The notes: generated by a model not told the origin, from the sequence alone. Shown: positions 6,826-15,130, counted from the stretch's first letter. The stretch is DNA of 30,159 bases from Collinsella sp. (GCA_019419645.1 DXZN01000018.1:1-30159); one strand, 5' to 3'. Made by a program: numbers and translations.

Positions 6826-6860
6826 GGGACGCCCGCAGTCATGGTCAACCGCGGGCGCCC
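6826..6860. promoter_or_regulatory. Intercistronic hairpin between the GH172 and kinase genes
   Basis: GCCCGC (6831-6836) and GCGGGC (6851-6856), with GGG and CCC flanks, form a GC-rich stem in the 79-bp gap. Only a weak T tract follows on the minus strand. It may modulate expression of the last gene or protect the mRNA; I cannot tell which. Confidence 0.4.
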
Positions 6861-6887
6861 ATAACGTTGGCTTGTTTCGAGGCGACC

Positions 6888-8012
6888 CTACCTGGGCACG
6901 CGGTCCTGCCTTGCGGCAAACGGGGCGAGCACGGCATGCGGCTCGCTTTGGTACCAGTAGGCGACGGTGGAGATGTCGTCCTCGCGCTCGTAGAGCTTGA
7001 TGTCGTCGTTGCCGAGGTCCTGGAACGTCACGCGCAGGTCCTCCTTGAACGAGATCGGGTCGGGAAGGTGCCACCTGTAGAGGCCGTGCCTGGGCAGCGC
7101 GTCGTCGTTAGTCGCGAGCATCGGATTCGGGTTCGGCTTGCCCGCGCTGAAGCGGTCGCGCGTGGCGTCGCGCGTCGAGCGGTACGGGTAGCCGGCGAAC
7201 AGCGTGTTGAAGCACTGCGCCTCGGGCAGCGCGTGGGGCGGCCTGTCGAGGAAGGCCCAGGCACCGCCGAAGTAGTCCTCGGCTCCCGTCGAGGTGACCG
7301 TGGGGAACTCCTCGTCGCCGTCGAGGAAGAACTTCATCTCGCCCTCGCCCCACCAATAGCGCTCCAGGGCGCACAGGGCCATGTAGGTGCCGACGTAGTA
7401 GCCCTTGCCGCGCACGCCGTCGAGCACGGTGTAGTCGACGCCCCTGCGGGTGCTGCGCTCGCGGTTAAAGCGGGCGTGGAAGTACATGGCGTCGTCCGGC
7501 ACGTCGGTGAGCGCGTAGTTGAACGTGTAGAAGATGTACTTAATGAACCCGGGGTGCTCGCTCGTAAGCGTGACCTTGGCGTGCTTCCTGAAGGGCATCT
7601 CGAAGTAGCAGTTCATGCCGCCCGTCGGGTTCACGCAGATGGGCATCGAGTTGACGATGGCGCGCTCACCGAAGCCGTTGCAGAAGAAGTCGCCGACAGG
7701 GCACTCGACCGAGGGGGTCTCCTCGTCGTCCCAGTAGAAGCGCAGCACGAGGTCACGCATGACGAAGCTGCCGGCGGCGGTCTTGTCGGGGACGGTCATC
7801 CAGATGTGGCGGATGATGCCGGGGCCCTCGATGTCCGCGAGCGTGATGGTCTCGCCGGACTCAAGGGGCACGCAGCACGAGCCCTTGCGGCCGACGCCGA
7901 GGTGGCTGGCCGACATGGCGGCGCGGCCCTTCTCGCCCGTGATGTTCTCGGGGGTGATGGCGCGGCTTTCCTCACCGCCGTGCATCCACACGTCCTTAAG
8001 GAACTCTCTCAT
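6888..8012 (-). CDS. Glycoside hydrolase family 172 (DUF2961), cytoplasmic
   Basis: The 374-residue product matches the DUF2961 family, now GH172, whose characterised members act on alpha-D-fructofuranosides such as difructose dianhydride I or on D-arabinofuranosides. Diagnostic segments are G-P-G-I-I-R-H-I-W (64-71), E-C-P-V-G-D-F-F (103-110), W-W-G-E-G-E-M-K-F-F-L-D-G-D (220-233) and S-T-G-A-E-D-Y-F-G-G-A-W (241-252). Two acidic residues, Glu223 (or Glu225) and Glu245, have about the spacing of the two catalytic glutamates in the Bifidobacterium enzyme. There is no signal peptide or membrane segment, so the substrate must be imported. GAGGAGG precedes the start and the gene follows EIIA by 12 bp. 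Substrate choice is inferred from context. Confidence 0.82.
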   Translation of the reverse strand: MREFLKDVWMHGGEESRAITPENITGEKGRAAMSASHLGVGRKGSCCVPLESGETITLADIEGPGIIRHIWMTVPDKTAAGSFVMRDLVLRFYWDDEETPSVECPVGDFFCNGFGERAIVNSMPICVNPTGGMNCYFEMPFRKHAKVTLTSEHPGFIKYIFYTFNYALTDVPDDAMYFHARFNRERSTRRGVDYTVLDGVRGKGYYVGTYMALCALERYWWGEGEMKFFLDGDEEFPTVTSTGAEDYFGGAWAFLDRPPHALPEAQCFNTLFAGYPYRSTRDATRDRFSAGKPNPNPMLATNDDALPRHGLYRWHLPDPISFKEDLRVTFQDLGNDDIKLYEREDDISTVAYWYQSEPHAVLAPFAARQDRVPR

Positions 8013-8024
8013 CGTCGACCTCCT

Positions 8025-8423
8025 CTATTCGTCGTCGTCGCACTCGGCGGAACTGGCACCGTTCACGTAGATGATCTGCTGGCGCGCCTCGTTGACGAGG
8101 GCGTCGAAGTCGAGTTTCTCGTCGGGGCGCGCGAGCGCGACCGTCATGGCGAGCGGGAGGTTGACACCCGCGATCACGTGGATCCGGTCGGAGGCGAAGC
8201 GGGAAAAGCGCTGGTTCACGCTGCCGCCGTACGCGTCGGTGAGGACGACGACCTCGTCAGTGCCCGAAAGAGCCGCCTCGACCGCCGCGTCGAGCCCCTC
8301 GCCGTTGTCGTTCACGTAGGCGCACACGGCGTTGACGGCGTCGCCCTTACCCGTAAGGAACTCGAGGGTGTCCTTGAAGCCCTGGGCGAGAAGGGAATGG
8401 CTCGCCACAACTATCTTTCTCAT
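8025..8423 (-). CDS. PTS mannose-family EIIA component
   Basis: The 132-residue cytoplasmic protein is a single-domain mannose-type EIIA. His9 in V-V-A-S-H-S-L-L-A-Q-G is the expected phosphorylation site that accepts phosphate from HPr. The T-D-A-Y-G-G-S-V-N-Q segment and the late G-V-N-L-P-L-A segment are family features. The C-terminus is acidic (E-C-D-D-D-E). It lies 26 bp after EIID and passes phosphate to the separate EIIB encoded earlier in the operon. The gene order B-C-D-A, with A last, differs from the common A-B-C-D layout but is seen in some operons. The ribosome-binding site is weak (GGTGA). Confidence 0.92.
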   Translation of the reverse strand: MRKIVVASHSLLAQGFKDTLEFLTGKGDAVNAVCAYVNDNGEGLDAAVEAALSGTDEVVVLTDAYGGSVNQRFSRFASDRIHVIAGVNLPLAMTVALARPDEKLDFDALVNEARQQIIYVNGASSAECDDDE

Positions 8424-8449
8424 TGATTCACCAATCTCTTGGGTCGAAG

Positions 8450-9283
8450 CTAGGCGAGGATGCCGGCGGCGGAGGCGACCATCGCGAGGACGATCACCAC
8501 GAGGATGAGGGCCGTCATGCTCGCGTTCTTCTTGGTAAGAAGGTAATACGCGCTTCCCGTGATGGCGGCGGGGATCATGGCAGGCAGGATCTTGTCGAGC
8601 AGCGGCTGAATCTCCATCGCGACGTCGCCGAAGCTGAAGCTAATCGGGCAGGTGACGCCGATGACCGAGGCGATGAGGCAGCCGACCACGGTGAGGCCGA
8701 GCACGGAGGCGGCGGCAGTGAGGTTGGGAAGCTTCTCGCTGAAGTCGGTGACGAGCTTCACGCCCTGCTTGTAGCCGAACTCGAGGGCGTGCATGCGGAC
8801 CCAGAAGATGGCCAGGATGAGCGCGAACCAGATGCCGGCTCCCACGGGGTTGCCCTCGATGGCCATGTAGGCGGCGATGGAGCCCATGATGGTCGGGATC
8901 ATGGTCATGAGCAGGGAGTCGCCGACGCCGGCGAGCGGTCCCATGGTGCCGATCTTCAGGTCTTGGACGGCGTCCGCCGCCGCTAGGCCGTCGCGCTCCT
9001 CCATGGCCACGCAGGCGCCAAGGATGATGGCGGCGAGCCAAGGCTGGGTGTTGTAGTAGCGGAAGTGGTTGTTGAGCGCTTGCTTATAGTCCTCGTCGTT
9101 CGTGTAGATCTTCCTCAGGACCGGCGAGAGGGCGTAGGCGACTGAGGCGCCCTGCTGGGTCTGGTAGTTGAAGGTGCACACGCTCATGAGCCAGCGCCAG
9201 TTCGCGTTGCGCAGGTCCTTCTTGGTGACCTTGTAGCCGGAGGGCTTGCCCTCGGCGACGGCGGTGATGTTCTCGTTTTCCAT
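8450..9283 (-). CDS. PTS mannose-family EIID membrane component
   Basis: The 277-residue protein is the EIID partner of the mannose-type permease, which together with EIIC forms the sugar channel. The N-terminal cytoplasmic part is typical (L-R-N-A-N-W-R-W, then N-Y-Q-T-Q-Q-G-A-S-V-A-Y). It carries the conserved M-G-P-L-A-G-V-G-D-S-L segment found in EIID proteins, and the C-terminus is hydrophobic with one or more membrane spans. Its ATG is 3 bp past the EIIC stop, so translation is probably coupled. Confidence 0.94.
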   Translation of the reverse strand: MENENITAVAEGKPSGYKVTKKDLRNANWRWLMSVCTFNYQTQQGASVAYALSPVLRKIYTNDEDYKQALNNHFRYYNTQPWLAAIILGACVAMEERDGLAAADAVQDLKIGTMGPLAGVGDSLLMTMIPTIMGSIAAYMAIEGNPVGAGIWFALILAIFWVRMHALEFGYKQGVKLVTDFSEKLPNLTAAASVLGLTVVGCLIASVIGVTCPISFSFGDVAMEIQPLLDKILPAMIPAAITGSAYYLLTKKNASMTALILVVIVLAMVASAAGILA

Positions 9284-9285
9284 GG

Positions 9286-10071
9286 TTACTCATCCTCTCC
9301 GATGAAGGCGTCTGCGGAAGCGTGGGCGGCGAGCTCGGTGTCCCTCTCGGCACGCTGGTAGAACGCAATCGCGAGGGCAACGCCGACGATGGCGGCGCCG
9401 ATGATGGGCACGTTCAGGAAGGCCGAGAGGAAGAAGCCGGCGAGCAGGTACTGGAAGTACTTGGCGGTTGGCATGTAGCGGAGCAGCATGGCGATACCGA
9501 CGGCCGGGAGCATCTTGCCGGCGAGGGTGAGGCCGGAGAGGAACCACTGGGGCATGACCTCGAGGAGCCAGTTGACGGCGGGCTGGCCGAGCGTCACGGA
9601 GACAAAGACGGGCAGGGCGGCGCACAGGCCGAAGAGCGCGGGGCAGACCCACAGGATGGCGTTCATCTGATTGAACTTACCCTCGTTGCAGAACTTCTGG
9701 GACTTCTCGACGACAAAGCCGTTGAGGATCTTGGCGACGACGTCGAGCTGGATGCCGAGCATGCCGACCGGCAGGCCGATGGCGAGGCCCGTGTCGGAGC
9801 CCAGGGTCACGCCGTAGGCGGTGGCGATGATGGCCATCGTGCCGTAGTCGGGAATGGAGGAGCCGCCGAAGCCCGCGACGCCGAGCTGCATGAGCTGAAT
9901 GGTGCCGCCGATGACAAGGCCGGTCTTCCAGTCGCCCATGACGACTCCGGTGATGAGGCCCCAGAAAACGGCGTAATTGACGAAGATCATCGGGATGCCG
10001 TAGTAGTCCACGTGCTTGATGAAGGCCAGCAGGGTCAAAAGGACGACCTGCAGGATAGTGAAGTTGACCAT
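9286..10071 (-). CDS. PTS mannose-family EIIC membrane component
   Basis: The 261-residue polytopic membrane protein carries much of the sugar path of the mannose-type permease. Family segments are G-D-W-K-T-G-L-V-I-G-G-T-I-Q-L near residues 45-60 and G-L-P-V-G-M-L-G-I-Q-L-D further on; hydrophobic stretches cover most of the length. The start follows a purine-rich AAGGGGGAAAT by the right spacing and lies 10 bp after EIIB. It works with EIID to import the sugar, which EIIB phosphorylates. Confidence 0.94.
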   Translation of the reverse strand: MVNFTILQVVLLTLLAFIKHVDYYGIPMIFVNYAVFWGLITGVVMGDWKTGLVIGGTIQLMQLGVAGFGGSSIPDYGTMAIIATAYGVTLGSDTGLAIGLPVGMLGIQLDVVAKILNGFVVEKSQKFCNEGKFNQMNAILWVCPALFGLCAALPVFVSVTLGQPAVNWLLEVMPQWFLSGLTLAGKMLPAVGIAMLLRYMPTAKYFQYLLAGFFLSAFLNVPIIGAAIVGVALAIAFYQRAERDTELAAHASADAFIGEDE

Positions 10072-10080
10072 ATTTCCCCC

Positions 10081-10554
10081 TTAGATGAGGTCTGCGACGG
10101 AGACGGGCTTGTCGGCGGGCACGAACTGGGCCGTCACCTTGACGCCACGGGCGATGAGCGCCTTGTAGCTCTGGACGTTCTCGGCGGAGGCGTAGGCGCG
10201 CTGGGTGAGCTGGATGCCGTCCTCCTTGACGAGCGAGCCGCCGACGACCAGCGACGGGAGCTCGACGCCCGACTCGACCAGACGAAGCATCGTCTCGGGC
10301 TCCTTGGCGATGACGAAGACCTTCTCGCGGTCGTACTTGCCCGCGGCGAAGTTCTTGAGCGCGGTCTGCTCGGAGATGATCGAAACGGCCATGCCCGCGG
10401 GGCGCGCCATCCTCATGGTGGACTTCAGGACCTCGTCGCCGGCGACCTTGTCGTCGATGACCATGACTCGGGTCGCGCCCGACACCGGGGCCCACTGCGT
10501 CACGATGATGCCGTGAAGCAGGCGATTGTCGATTCGTGCCATAACAACACTCAT
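10081..10554 (-). CDS. PTS mannose/fructose/sorbose-family EIIB component
   Basis: The 157-residue cytoplasmic protein transfers phosphate from EIIA to the incoming sugar. The active histidine is His14 in R-I-D-N-R-L-L-H-G-I-I-V-T-Q-W, the usual EIIB start. The ATG at 10554 is chosen because AGGAGC precedes it by the right distance; the frame is open another 23 codons upstream with no ribosome-binding site. It is the first structural gene of the operon, 123 bp after the LevR-type regulator, and that gap probably holds the promoter. Confidence 0.93.
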   Translation of the reverse strand: MSVVMARIDNRLLHGIIVTQWAPVSGATRVMVIDDKVAGDEVLKSTMRMARPAGMAVSIISEQTALKNFAAGKYDREKVFVIAKEPETMLRLVESGVELPSLVVGGSLVKEDGIQLTQRAYASAENVQSYKALIARGVKVTAQFVPADKPVSVADLI

Positions 10555-10677
10555 GTTTGCTCCTATCAAATGAAGTTTTACGTTCGGTACTGCCTCGGCG
10601 CTATCCGGATTCGCGCCGGGCAAGGGGTTATCGGATTATTGAGGACGCGCGGTCAGCTTGCGGCGGCGCGGGGAAGG
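10555..10677 (-). promoter_or_regulatory. Leader of the PTS operon between levR and EIIB
   Basis: This 123-bp gap is the probable site of control of the PTS operon. I see no TGGCAC-N5-TTGC sigma-54 promoter. A GC-rich hairpin CGGCGC (10596-10601)/GCGCCG (10613-10618) with an 11-base loop lies about 50 bp before the EIIB start. No convincing -35/-10 pair could be fixed. Confidence 0.35.
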
Positions 10678-13419
10678 TCACTCGTCGAGCAGGAGGTCCG
10701 AGGAGCCGAGGCGCTCTTCTCGCGCCGGGGCGGCGCTCACGCTTATGTAGTCGAAGACATATGCGATCTCGCTTACGGGAACCTCTACGCGATAGCGCGT
10801 CGAGATGCTCGAGAAGCTCTGCCTGAAGGACTCGATGAAATCGGCGCGTTCCTCCTCGAAGCGGTCCTGGCCAACGTAGGTCTCAATGGGGTTTCTGGTA
10901 ACAAGGCGCTCGACGAGACAGCAGAGGTGAACGTAGAGCCCAATGATGGCGTTGCTGCCGATCTTCTCGCCTGTCCTGCGCTGAAGCTCGTGCACGGCGC
11001 TCTCGATCTCATGGAATAGCCGCTCCGGGTCGAGGATGGTGATGGAGCGGATGACGTTCTGCAGCGTCATGTTCGAGAGCAGCTTCTCGTGGAAAGAAGA
11101 GAGCTCGGAAGCGTCAAGCCACCTGCCGAACACGGCATCAACCTTAGAGGCGGACGCCGTCGACATGATGTCCTCGAGGGCGACGAAGGGGACGGAGGCG
11201 ACCCCGGGGTCTCCCGTGCCGATGACGGCGCAGACGCGGTGCTCGGAGAAAACGGCGTCGTTCGACCCGTTCGCGACGAGCTGCTTGAAGGGCCTCGTGA
11301 GCAGGCGCGCGCCTATGGTGCGCGGGAGGCTCTGCGAGACGAGCTGGCGTATCCTCTCCGCGGCGTCGACCCCGGACTCGGAGCAGAAGACGATGGCGTC
11401 CTCACGGTTGACGCGCTCGATCACCTTGCAGTGCGTCACGCACGCGGCGGTCGCATCGCCAAGAACCTCGGCGATGGACTTGCCGCCGAGCAGCCCGACC
11501 CCGATCTCGAGCGCAAGACCGGTAGAGACGTTGTTCACCACGCCGATAGTGGAGTCGGTAACGTTCTCGAGGGCCTTATAGGCCTCCTCCAAGGAGCCCA
11601 TGTCGACGAGGAACACGACCCCGGTGCAGTAGGAATGGCGGTCGACGAGGCGCTGGAGCGGACCGACGATGTCCTTCAGCTGCTGGTCGTAGGGCATGTC
11701 GACAGCCTCGTACACATGCATGCCGAGCATACGGTTCGCCGCGTCGGCGATGCTCGTCGCCGTTGAGTAGCCGTGGGACAAGATGACGCAGAGCGTCCGA
11801 AGGGCCTTCGCATCGCGAGACTCCGATGCGACGCACAGCGTCAGAAGCGTCTTCGTGAAGTGATCGAGCGAGATTCCCAGCGCCCCTTCCACGTCTGCGG
11901 CGACCTGATCGGAGACACTCGAGGCAAACGGCAATTCGGAGGTCTCGGCACCGAGGAGATGGGAGATTTGCTCCGCACAGGCAGACTTTCGCTTAGCCAG
12001 GCCGATACCCGGCCACAACTGCAGGCAAATCTCCTGGGCCAGTAGAAAAGCGACCTTCCTCGAAAGCTCGATGCCATAAGAAGAGCCTGCGTCGGCAAGG
12101 ACCGCGCCCACGACGCGCTCGAAGGCGCGCGACCTCGAGGAGGCGACGCCGTGGTCGAAGATCAAGTGATCCTCAACGCCGCGCACAGCGGAGACAGCTT
12201 GCGAGACAAGCTCGGAGACAGAGAGCTCCCCGGCGCAGAATCGCTCATCGAGGGAGCACAGGGCATCGAGCGCCTGCTCGACCGGCCCTGTGCTCTCGGC
12301 GGCATCCAGAGACGCGTCGATCAGAACGCCATCGTCGGGCTGTTGATCGATCTGCGCGGAGGAGAGGAGCCCGCTGGGAAGGAGATACGGGCGAACGACG
12401 ACGTAGTCGCCCTCGCGATTGAGGAACGCTTTGGCACAGCAGTTCGTCACGCAGGCGCGCAAGCCGGCGATGTTATCGGAAAAGTCCGCGTTCACGAGGC
12501 AACGGTATGCGCCGCGGCTGATCTTCACATCAGAACCGATTCGGCACCCCTCGCTGCGCAGGAAGCTCAAGATGAGATCCTCGCGCTCCTCGGGGGTCCG
12601 CTCCTTGAGTGAGGGGACGCGGGCACAGATGGGCATTTTGCTGTAGGCCGAGGAAACCTTCAGGTCATCGGCGGAAAGCGTCGTCGAAAGAACGAGGCGA
12701 GCGCGCGGCGCATCCTGGGAGGCATCGAGCCCGAGGGCCGTCGCAAGGCAGTGCTCCATCGCAGAGGGAGAGAGTGCCTCGATGCCGTTGACAAAGACCA
12801 CACCCCCGCGCGCTTTCGCGATCGACTCGTCAAGAAGCCCGTTGAACGAGGCGGCGTCCGGGACCCCGGCGCAGTCGATGCGCACATAGGAGGAGTCGCG
12901 GGACAGCAAGCCCTGGTTCTTGCCGTACTCGTACACAAGGCGAGAAAGGAAAGACTTACCGACACCCACGCCGCCGCTCAAGAGGATGGGCAGGCCAAAC
13001 GGAGGGTACTGAACCGCAGCCTTGCACTGCTCGACAACGGAGCTGAGGCTCATGTCGAAGCCCACGGCACGCGCGAAGTCGCGGTGATCGGCGATTCCCG
13101 TCGCCTGGATGAGGTCGGCGAGCGAGGCATACTCGCTTGCAGAGAGCTTTACCTGAAAACGCTTCTGGAACGCGCGGCGATGAAAATAACGGACAGGCCT
13201 GCCCGCCACCTTAACCACAAGACCGGCGCGAACAAGGTCGTTGAGGTACTGGCTCGCCAGGCTCCTGGAGATGATGAGCGTCTCGGCGATGTCGGAGGTG
13301 GACAGACGGGCAAGGTCGTCGAGCGAGACGGCAGAGGTGAGGGCCTCGAGATGCTCGAGAATCCTGTCCCTCATGTCGACGGGTTTCTTTGCCAAGCTGT
13401 CCTGTGTGGTCTTGTCCAT
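10678..13419 (-). CDS. levR: LevR/ManR-type PTS-regulated transcriptional activator with degenerate AAA+ domain
   Basis: The 913-residue protein has the LevR order: DNA-binding winged helix (about 15-85), AAA+ ATPase (about 110-345), a weak PRD1 (about 400-525), EIIA-mannose-like domain with His549 in S-H-G-Y-S-T-A, a linker or EIIB-like part, and PRD2 with His831 in G-L-Y-V-H-L. Walker A is intact (G-G-V-G-V-G-K-S, 149-156). The acidic Walker B residues are replaced: G-G-V-V-F-V-N-G-I-E (205-214) stands where G-G-x-L-F-L-D-E is expected. The segment between them is about 25 residues shorter than usual and contains no GAFTGA sigma-54 contact loop. AGGAGG precedes the ATG. The neighbouring mannose PTS probably phosphorylates its histidines and so sets its activity. 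Confidence 0.88.
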   Translation of the reverse strand: MDKTTQDSLAKKPVDMRDRILEHLEALTSAVSLDDLARLSTSDIAETLIISRSLASQYLNDLVRAGLVVKVAGRPVRYFHRRAFQKRFQVKLSASEYASLADLIQATGIADHRDFARAVGFDMSLSSVVEQCKAAVQYPPFGLPILLSGGVGVGKSFLSRLVYEYGKNQGLLSRDSSYVRIDCAGVPDAASFNGLLDESIAKARGGVVFVNGIEALSPSAMEHCLATALGLDASQDAPRARLVLSTTLSADDLKVSSAYSKMPICARVPSLKERTPEEREDLILSFLRSEGCRIGSDVKISRGAYRCLVNADFSDNIAGLRACVTNCCAKAFLNREGDYVVVRPYLLPSGLLSSAQIDQQPDDGVLIDASLDAAESTGPVEQALDALCSLDERFCAGELSVSELVSQAVSAVRGVEDHLIFDHGVASSRSRAFERVVGAVLADAGSSYGIELSRKVAFLLAQEICLQLWPGIGLAKRKSACAEQISHLLGAETSELPFASSVSDQVAADVEGALGISLDHFTKTLLTLCVASESRDAKALRTLCVILSHGYSTATSIADAANRMLGMHVYEAVDMPYDQQLKDIVGPLQRLVDRHSYCTGVVFLVDMGSLEEAYKALENVTDSTIGVVNNVSTGLALEIGVGLLGGKSIAEVLGDATAACVTHCKVIERVNREDAIVFCSESGVDAAERIRQLVSQSLPRTIGARLLTRPFKQLVANGSNDAVFSEHRVCAVIGTGDPGVASVPFVALEDIMSTASASKVDAVFGRWLDASELSSFHEKLLSNMTLQNVIRSITILDPERLFHEIESAVHELQRRTGEKIGSNAIIGLYVHLCCLVERLVTRNPIETYVGQDRFEEERADFIESFRQSFSSISTRYRVEVPVSEIAYVFDYISVSAAPAREERLGSSDLLLDE

Positions 13420-13618
13420 GACTTCTTACCTCCTCGTACAAGGAGTATAAGGGGAGAACAGAGAACGGAAGGGGGCGCGTGGGGGAATCAACAGCTCCGA
13501 GGAAAAGTCCACCACTTGAGGGGCAGAAAACAACGGCCATTGAACATTCAGGGCCGACGCTCAACACTTCGGCTCGACACTTCGCTTTGGAAAGGGCTCC
13601 GGCGCGCCGGGCCTAAAG
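13420..13618 (-). promoter_or_regulatory. levR upstream region
   Basis: The 199-bp gap before levR has a -10-like TATACT on the minus strand (13444-13449) about 25 bp before the start codon, without a clear -35. Direct repeats of ACACTTCG occur at about 13564 and 13576 and could be a binding site. No gene is visible. Confidence 0.3.
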
Positions 13619-13970
13619 CTAAACCATGCGCGCGGCGATGCGGGCGCAGTCGCAGGCGGCCTTCTTCTCGAAGGTGTTGTAGTCGACGACCCGGCCCTCG
13701 GCGCAGGGCTTGTCGCTGATGGCGCGCACGACGACGAGGGGCACGCCGTTGAGATAGGAGGCCTGCGCGATGGTGCAGCCCTCCATCTCGCAGCACAGGT
13801 CGCCGAAGGCCGCGAGGATTCGCTCCTTCTGTTCCGCGGGCGAGACGAACTGGTCGCCGGAGACGACGCGGCCCTTGAGGACCTTAATGTCGGGGGCGAC
13901 GGCGGCCGCGGCGGCGCACGCCGCCAGCAAGGGCCGGAACGGATCGCGCAAGATCAAGGCGTCGCCCGGG
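13619..13970 (-). pseudogene. mtnN: 3' half of a 5'-methylthioadenosine/SAH nucleosidase gene
   Basis: About 117 codons match the C-terminal half of MTA/SAH nucleosidase, which removes adenine from methylthioadenosine and S-adenosylhomocysteine. The clear blocks are V-V-S-G-D-Q-F, C-C-E-M-E-G-C-T-I-A-Q (the E-M-E-G substrate loop; the residue after is Cys instead of Ala) and V-V-R-A-I-S-D-K, with the catalytic aspartate. The N-terminal half, including the first catalytic glutamate, is replaced near 13970 by IS3-family sequence on the other strand. The open frame running on to 14137 translates the transposase antisense. The exact junction is uncertain by about 20 bp. Confidence 0.75.
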
Positions 13971-13974
13971 AGGT

Positions 13975-14388
13975 CGGGCGTTACCGTCAGCCGGCGCCGC
14001 GCCTGCCGCATCATGAGGGAGAACGGCCTGGCCGGCGCATACGGCAGGAAGAGGTTCAAGGTGCACCCCGGGGCGGTCAACGAGGCCGACGTGTCGAACG
14101 TCGTCGCGCGCGGCTTCGGCGGCAGGGCGCCGTGCACCCATATATGCAGCGACTTGGCCTGCGTGCGCGTCGGGGCGTCGTGGAACTACGTCTGCCTGCT
14201 CGTCGACCTCTGCAACGGGGAGATCGTCGGCCACTCCGAAGGACCGAGGAGGGACGCGCGAGCTCCGAGCCAAGCTCTTGGATTACGTGCACTGGTACAA
14301 CAACTTCAGGATCCACTCGACGCTGGGCTACATGTCGCCGGTCGAGTTCAGGGAGGCGGGGCCGTCCCTCCCGGAATCGTCCAAATAA
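13975..14388 (+). pseudogene. IS3-family transposase (OrfB) remnant with internal deletion
   Basis: The plus strand encodes parts of an IS3-type DDE transposase. The first part has R-R-A-C-R-I-M-R-E-N-G-L and then C-T-H-I-C-S-D-L-A-C-V-R-V, which carries the first catalytic Asp. The last part, in another frame from about 14257, has H-W-Y-N-N-F-R-I-H-S-T-L-G-Y and S-P-V-E-F-R, ending at the TAA at 14386-14388. The middle, with the second Asp and the Glu, is deleted and the frame is shifted near 14251. The N-terminus and orfA are also absent. It is therefore dead, and it marks the break in the mtnN-like gene. Confidence 0.8.
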
Positions 14389-15090
14389 GTGTTGCCAATC
14401 CATAGCCAATCCAGCCATCATCTTCGCGAAGGCGGACGTCAGGAAAAGCTCGGCTTGAGCTCGGTCGGACGCGGTCTGTGGGGCATCATTCAGGTTCAGG
14501 GGGTCTCCTTGTCTTCTTCGGTCGCAACCTGAATGATAGGGACGGCCCCTTCTCTCTTTCCCCTTCGTTTTCGACGCGTCACCCTCTCGGCGGGCTTAAG
14601 GCCCGCGCTCGCGGGTGCAGGGGCTACGCCCAAACCCCAAAAACGTAACGCCGTGCTCGAAGCGTTTCCGGACGTCAGCGTAATCTCAAATCCCGTTCGT
14701 CAACTCATGGGCAAGCCACCTGAGACTACTCATTTCTCCTACTGGCAATGAAGACCTGCGACCTGCAGTTTTGCAAACTGCTTGAAAGCCACCTGCGTTG
14801 ATTCACTTCCTATTGCAGCTGGCGGCTTGCACGCGAAAAGGCATTTAAGTTTCAAAACGGGCGTTTTCGGCGCTATCGAGCCTCCAAAGGCATCCCGCCG
14901 CGCCCTTTGGGACAAAAACAAAAACTCAAAGCCCTGAGTTCGAAAATAGTTTTTGGAGTTGTCCCGACTTTTGTCCCCGAAGCCGACGAAACGCGACAGG
15001 GTATCACCTGGCGGCACTCGATTCGAGACGGCACCGAAAACTGGATGCAACCGGAATGACGGGACGGCAGAACCGAAGCCATCGAGTGGG
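14389..15090. other. Gene-free debris region between the IS3 remnant and the ribosomal operon terminator
   Basis: I see no supportable gene in these 700 bases. They hold a 12-bp inverted repeat (14485-14496/14526-14537), a GCGGGC/GCCCGC hairpin near 14597-14613 followed by GGGGCTACGCCC, and two copies of AAGCCACCTG near 14715 and 14787. A minus-strand frame of 132 codons begins inside the ribosomal terminator and has no ribosome-binding site, so I leave it out. The region probably consists of decayed mobile DNA. Confidence 0.5.
14485..14537. repeat. Inverted repeat ATCATTCAGGTT / AACCTGAATGAT
   Basis: Perfect 12-bp arms at 14485-14496 and 14526-14537 with a 29-base loop. On the minus strand the loop contains AAGGAG and the right arm contains an ATGATG, so the hairpin may once have surrounded a start site. 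No reading frame of any length with a known product follows. Confidence 0.5.
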
Positions 15091-15091
15091 G

Positions 15092-15130
15092 ATAGAAAAA
15101 GGCCCGGGTGCCGTGGCATCCGGGCCTTTG
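15092..15130 (-). terminator. Rho-independent terminator after rplX
   Basis: AAAGGCCCGGGTGCC (15098-15112) pairs with GGCATCCGGGCCTTT (15115-15129) with one G-U pair. On the minus strand the stem is followed by TTCTATC after the T run. It lies about 26 bp past the rplX stop and ends the ribosomal protein operon there. Confidence 0.9.

Noticed and set aside
10555..10677. Sigma-54 promoter for the PTS operon
   Set aside because: No TGGCAC-N5-TTGC word is present on the transcribed strand.
9322..11019. Plus-strand open frame of 565 codons
   Set aside because: It is antisense to EIIC, EIIB and the end of levR, whose active-site motifs are intact; its composition is Gly/Asp/Glu/His-rich noise.
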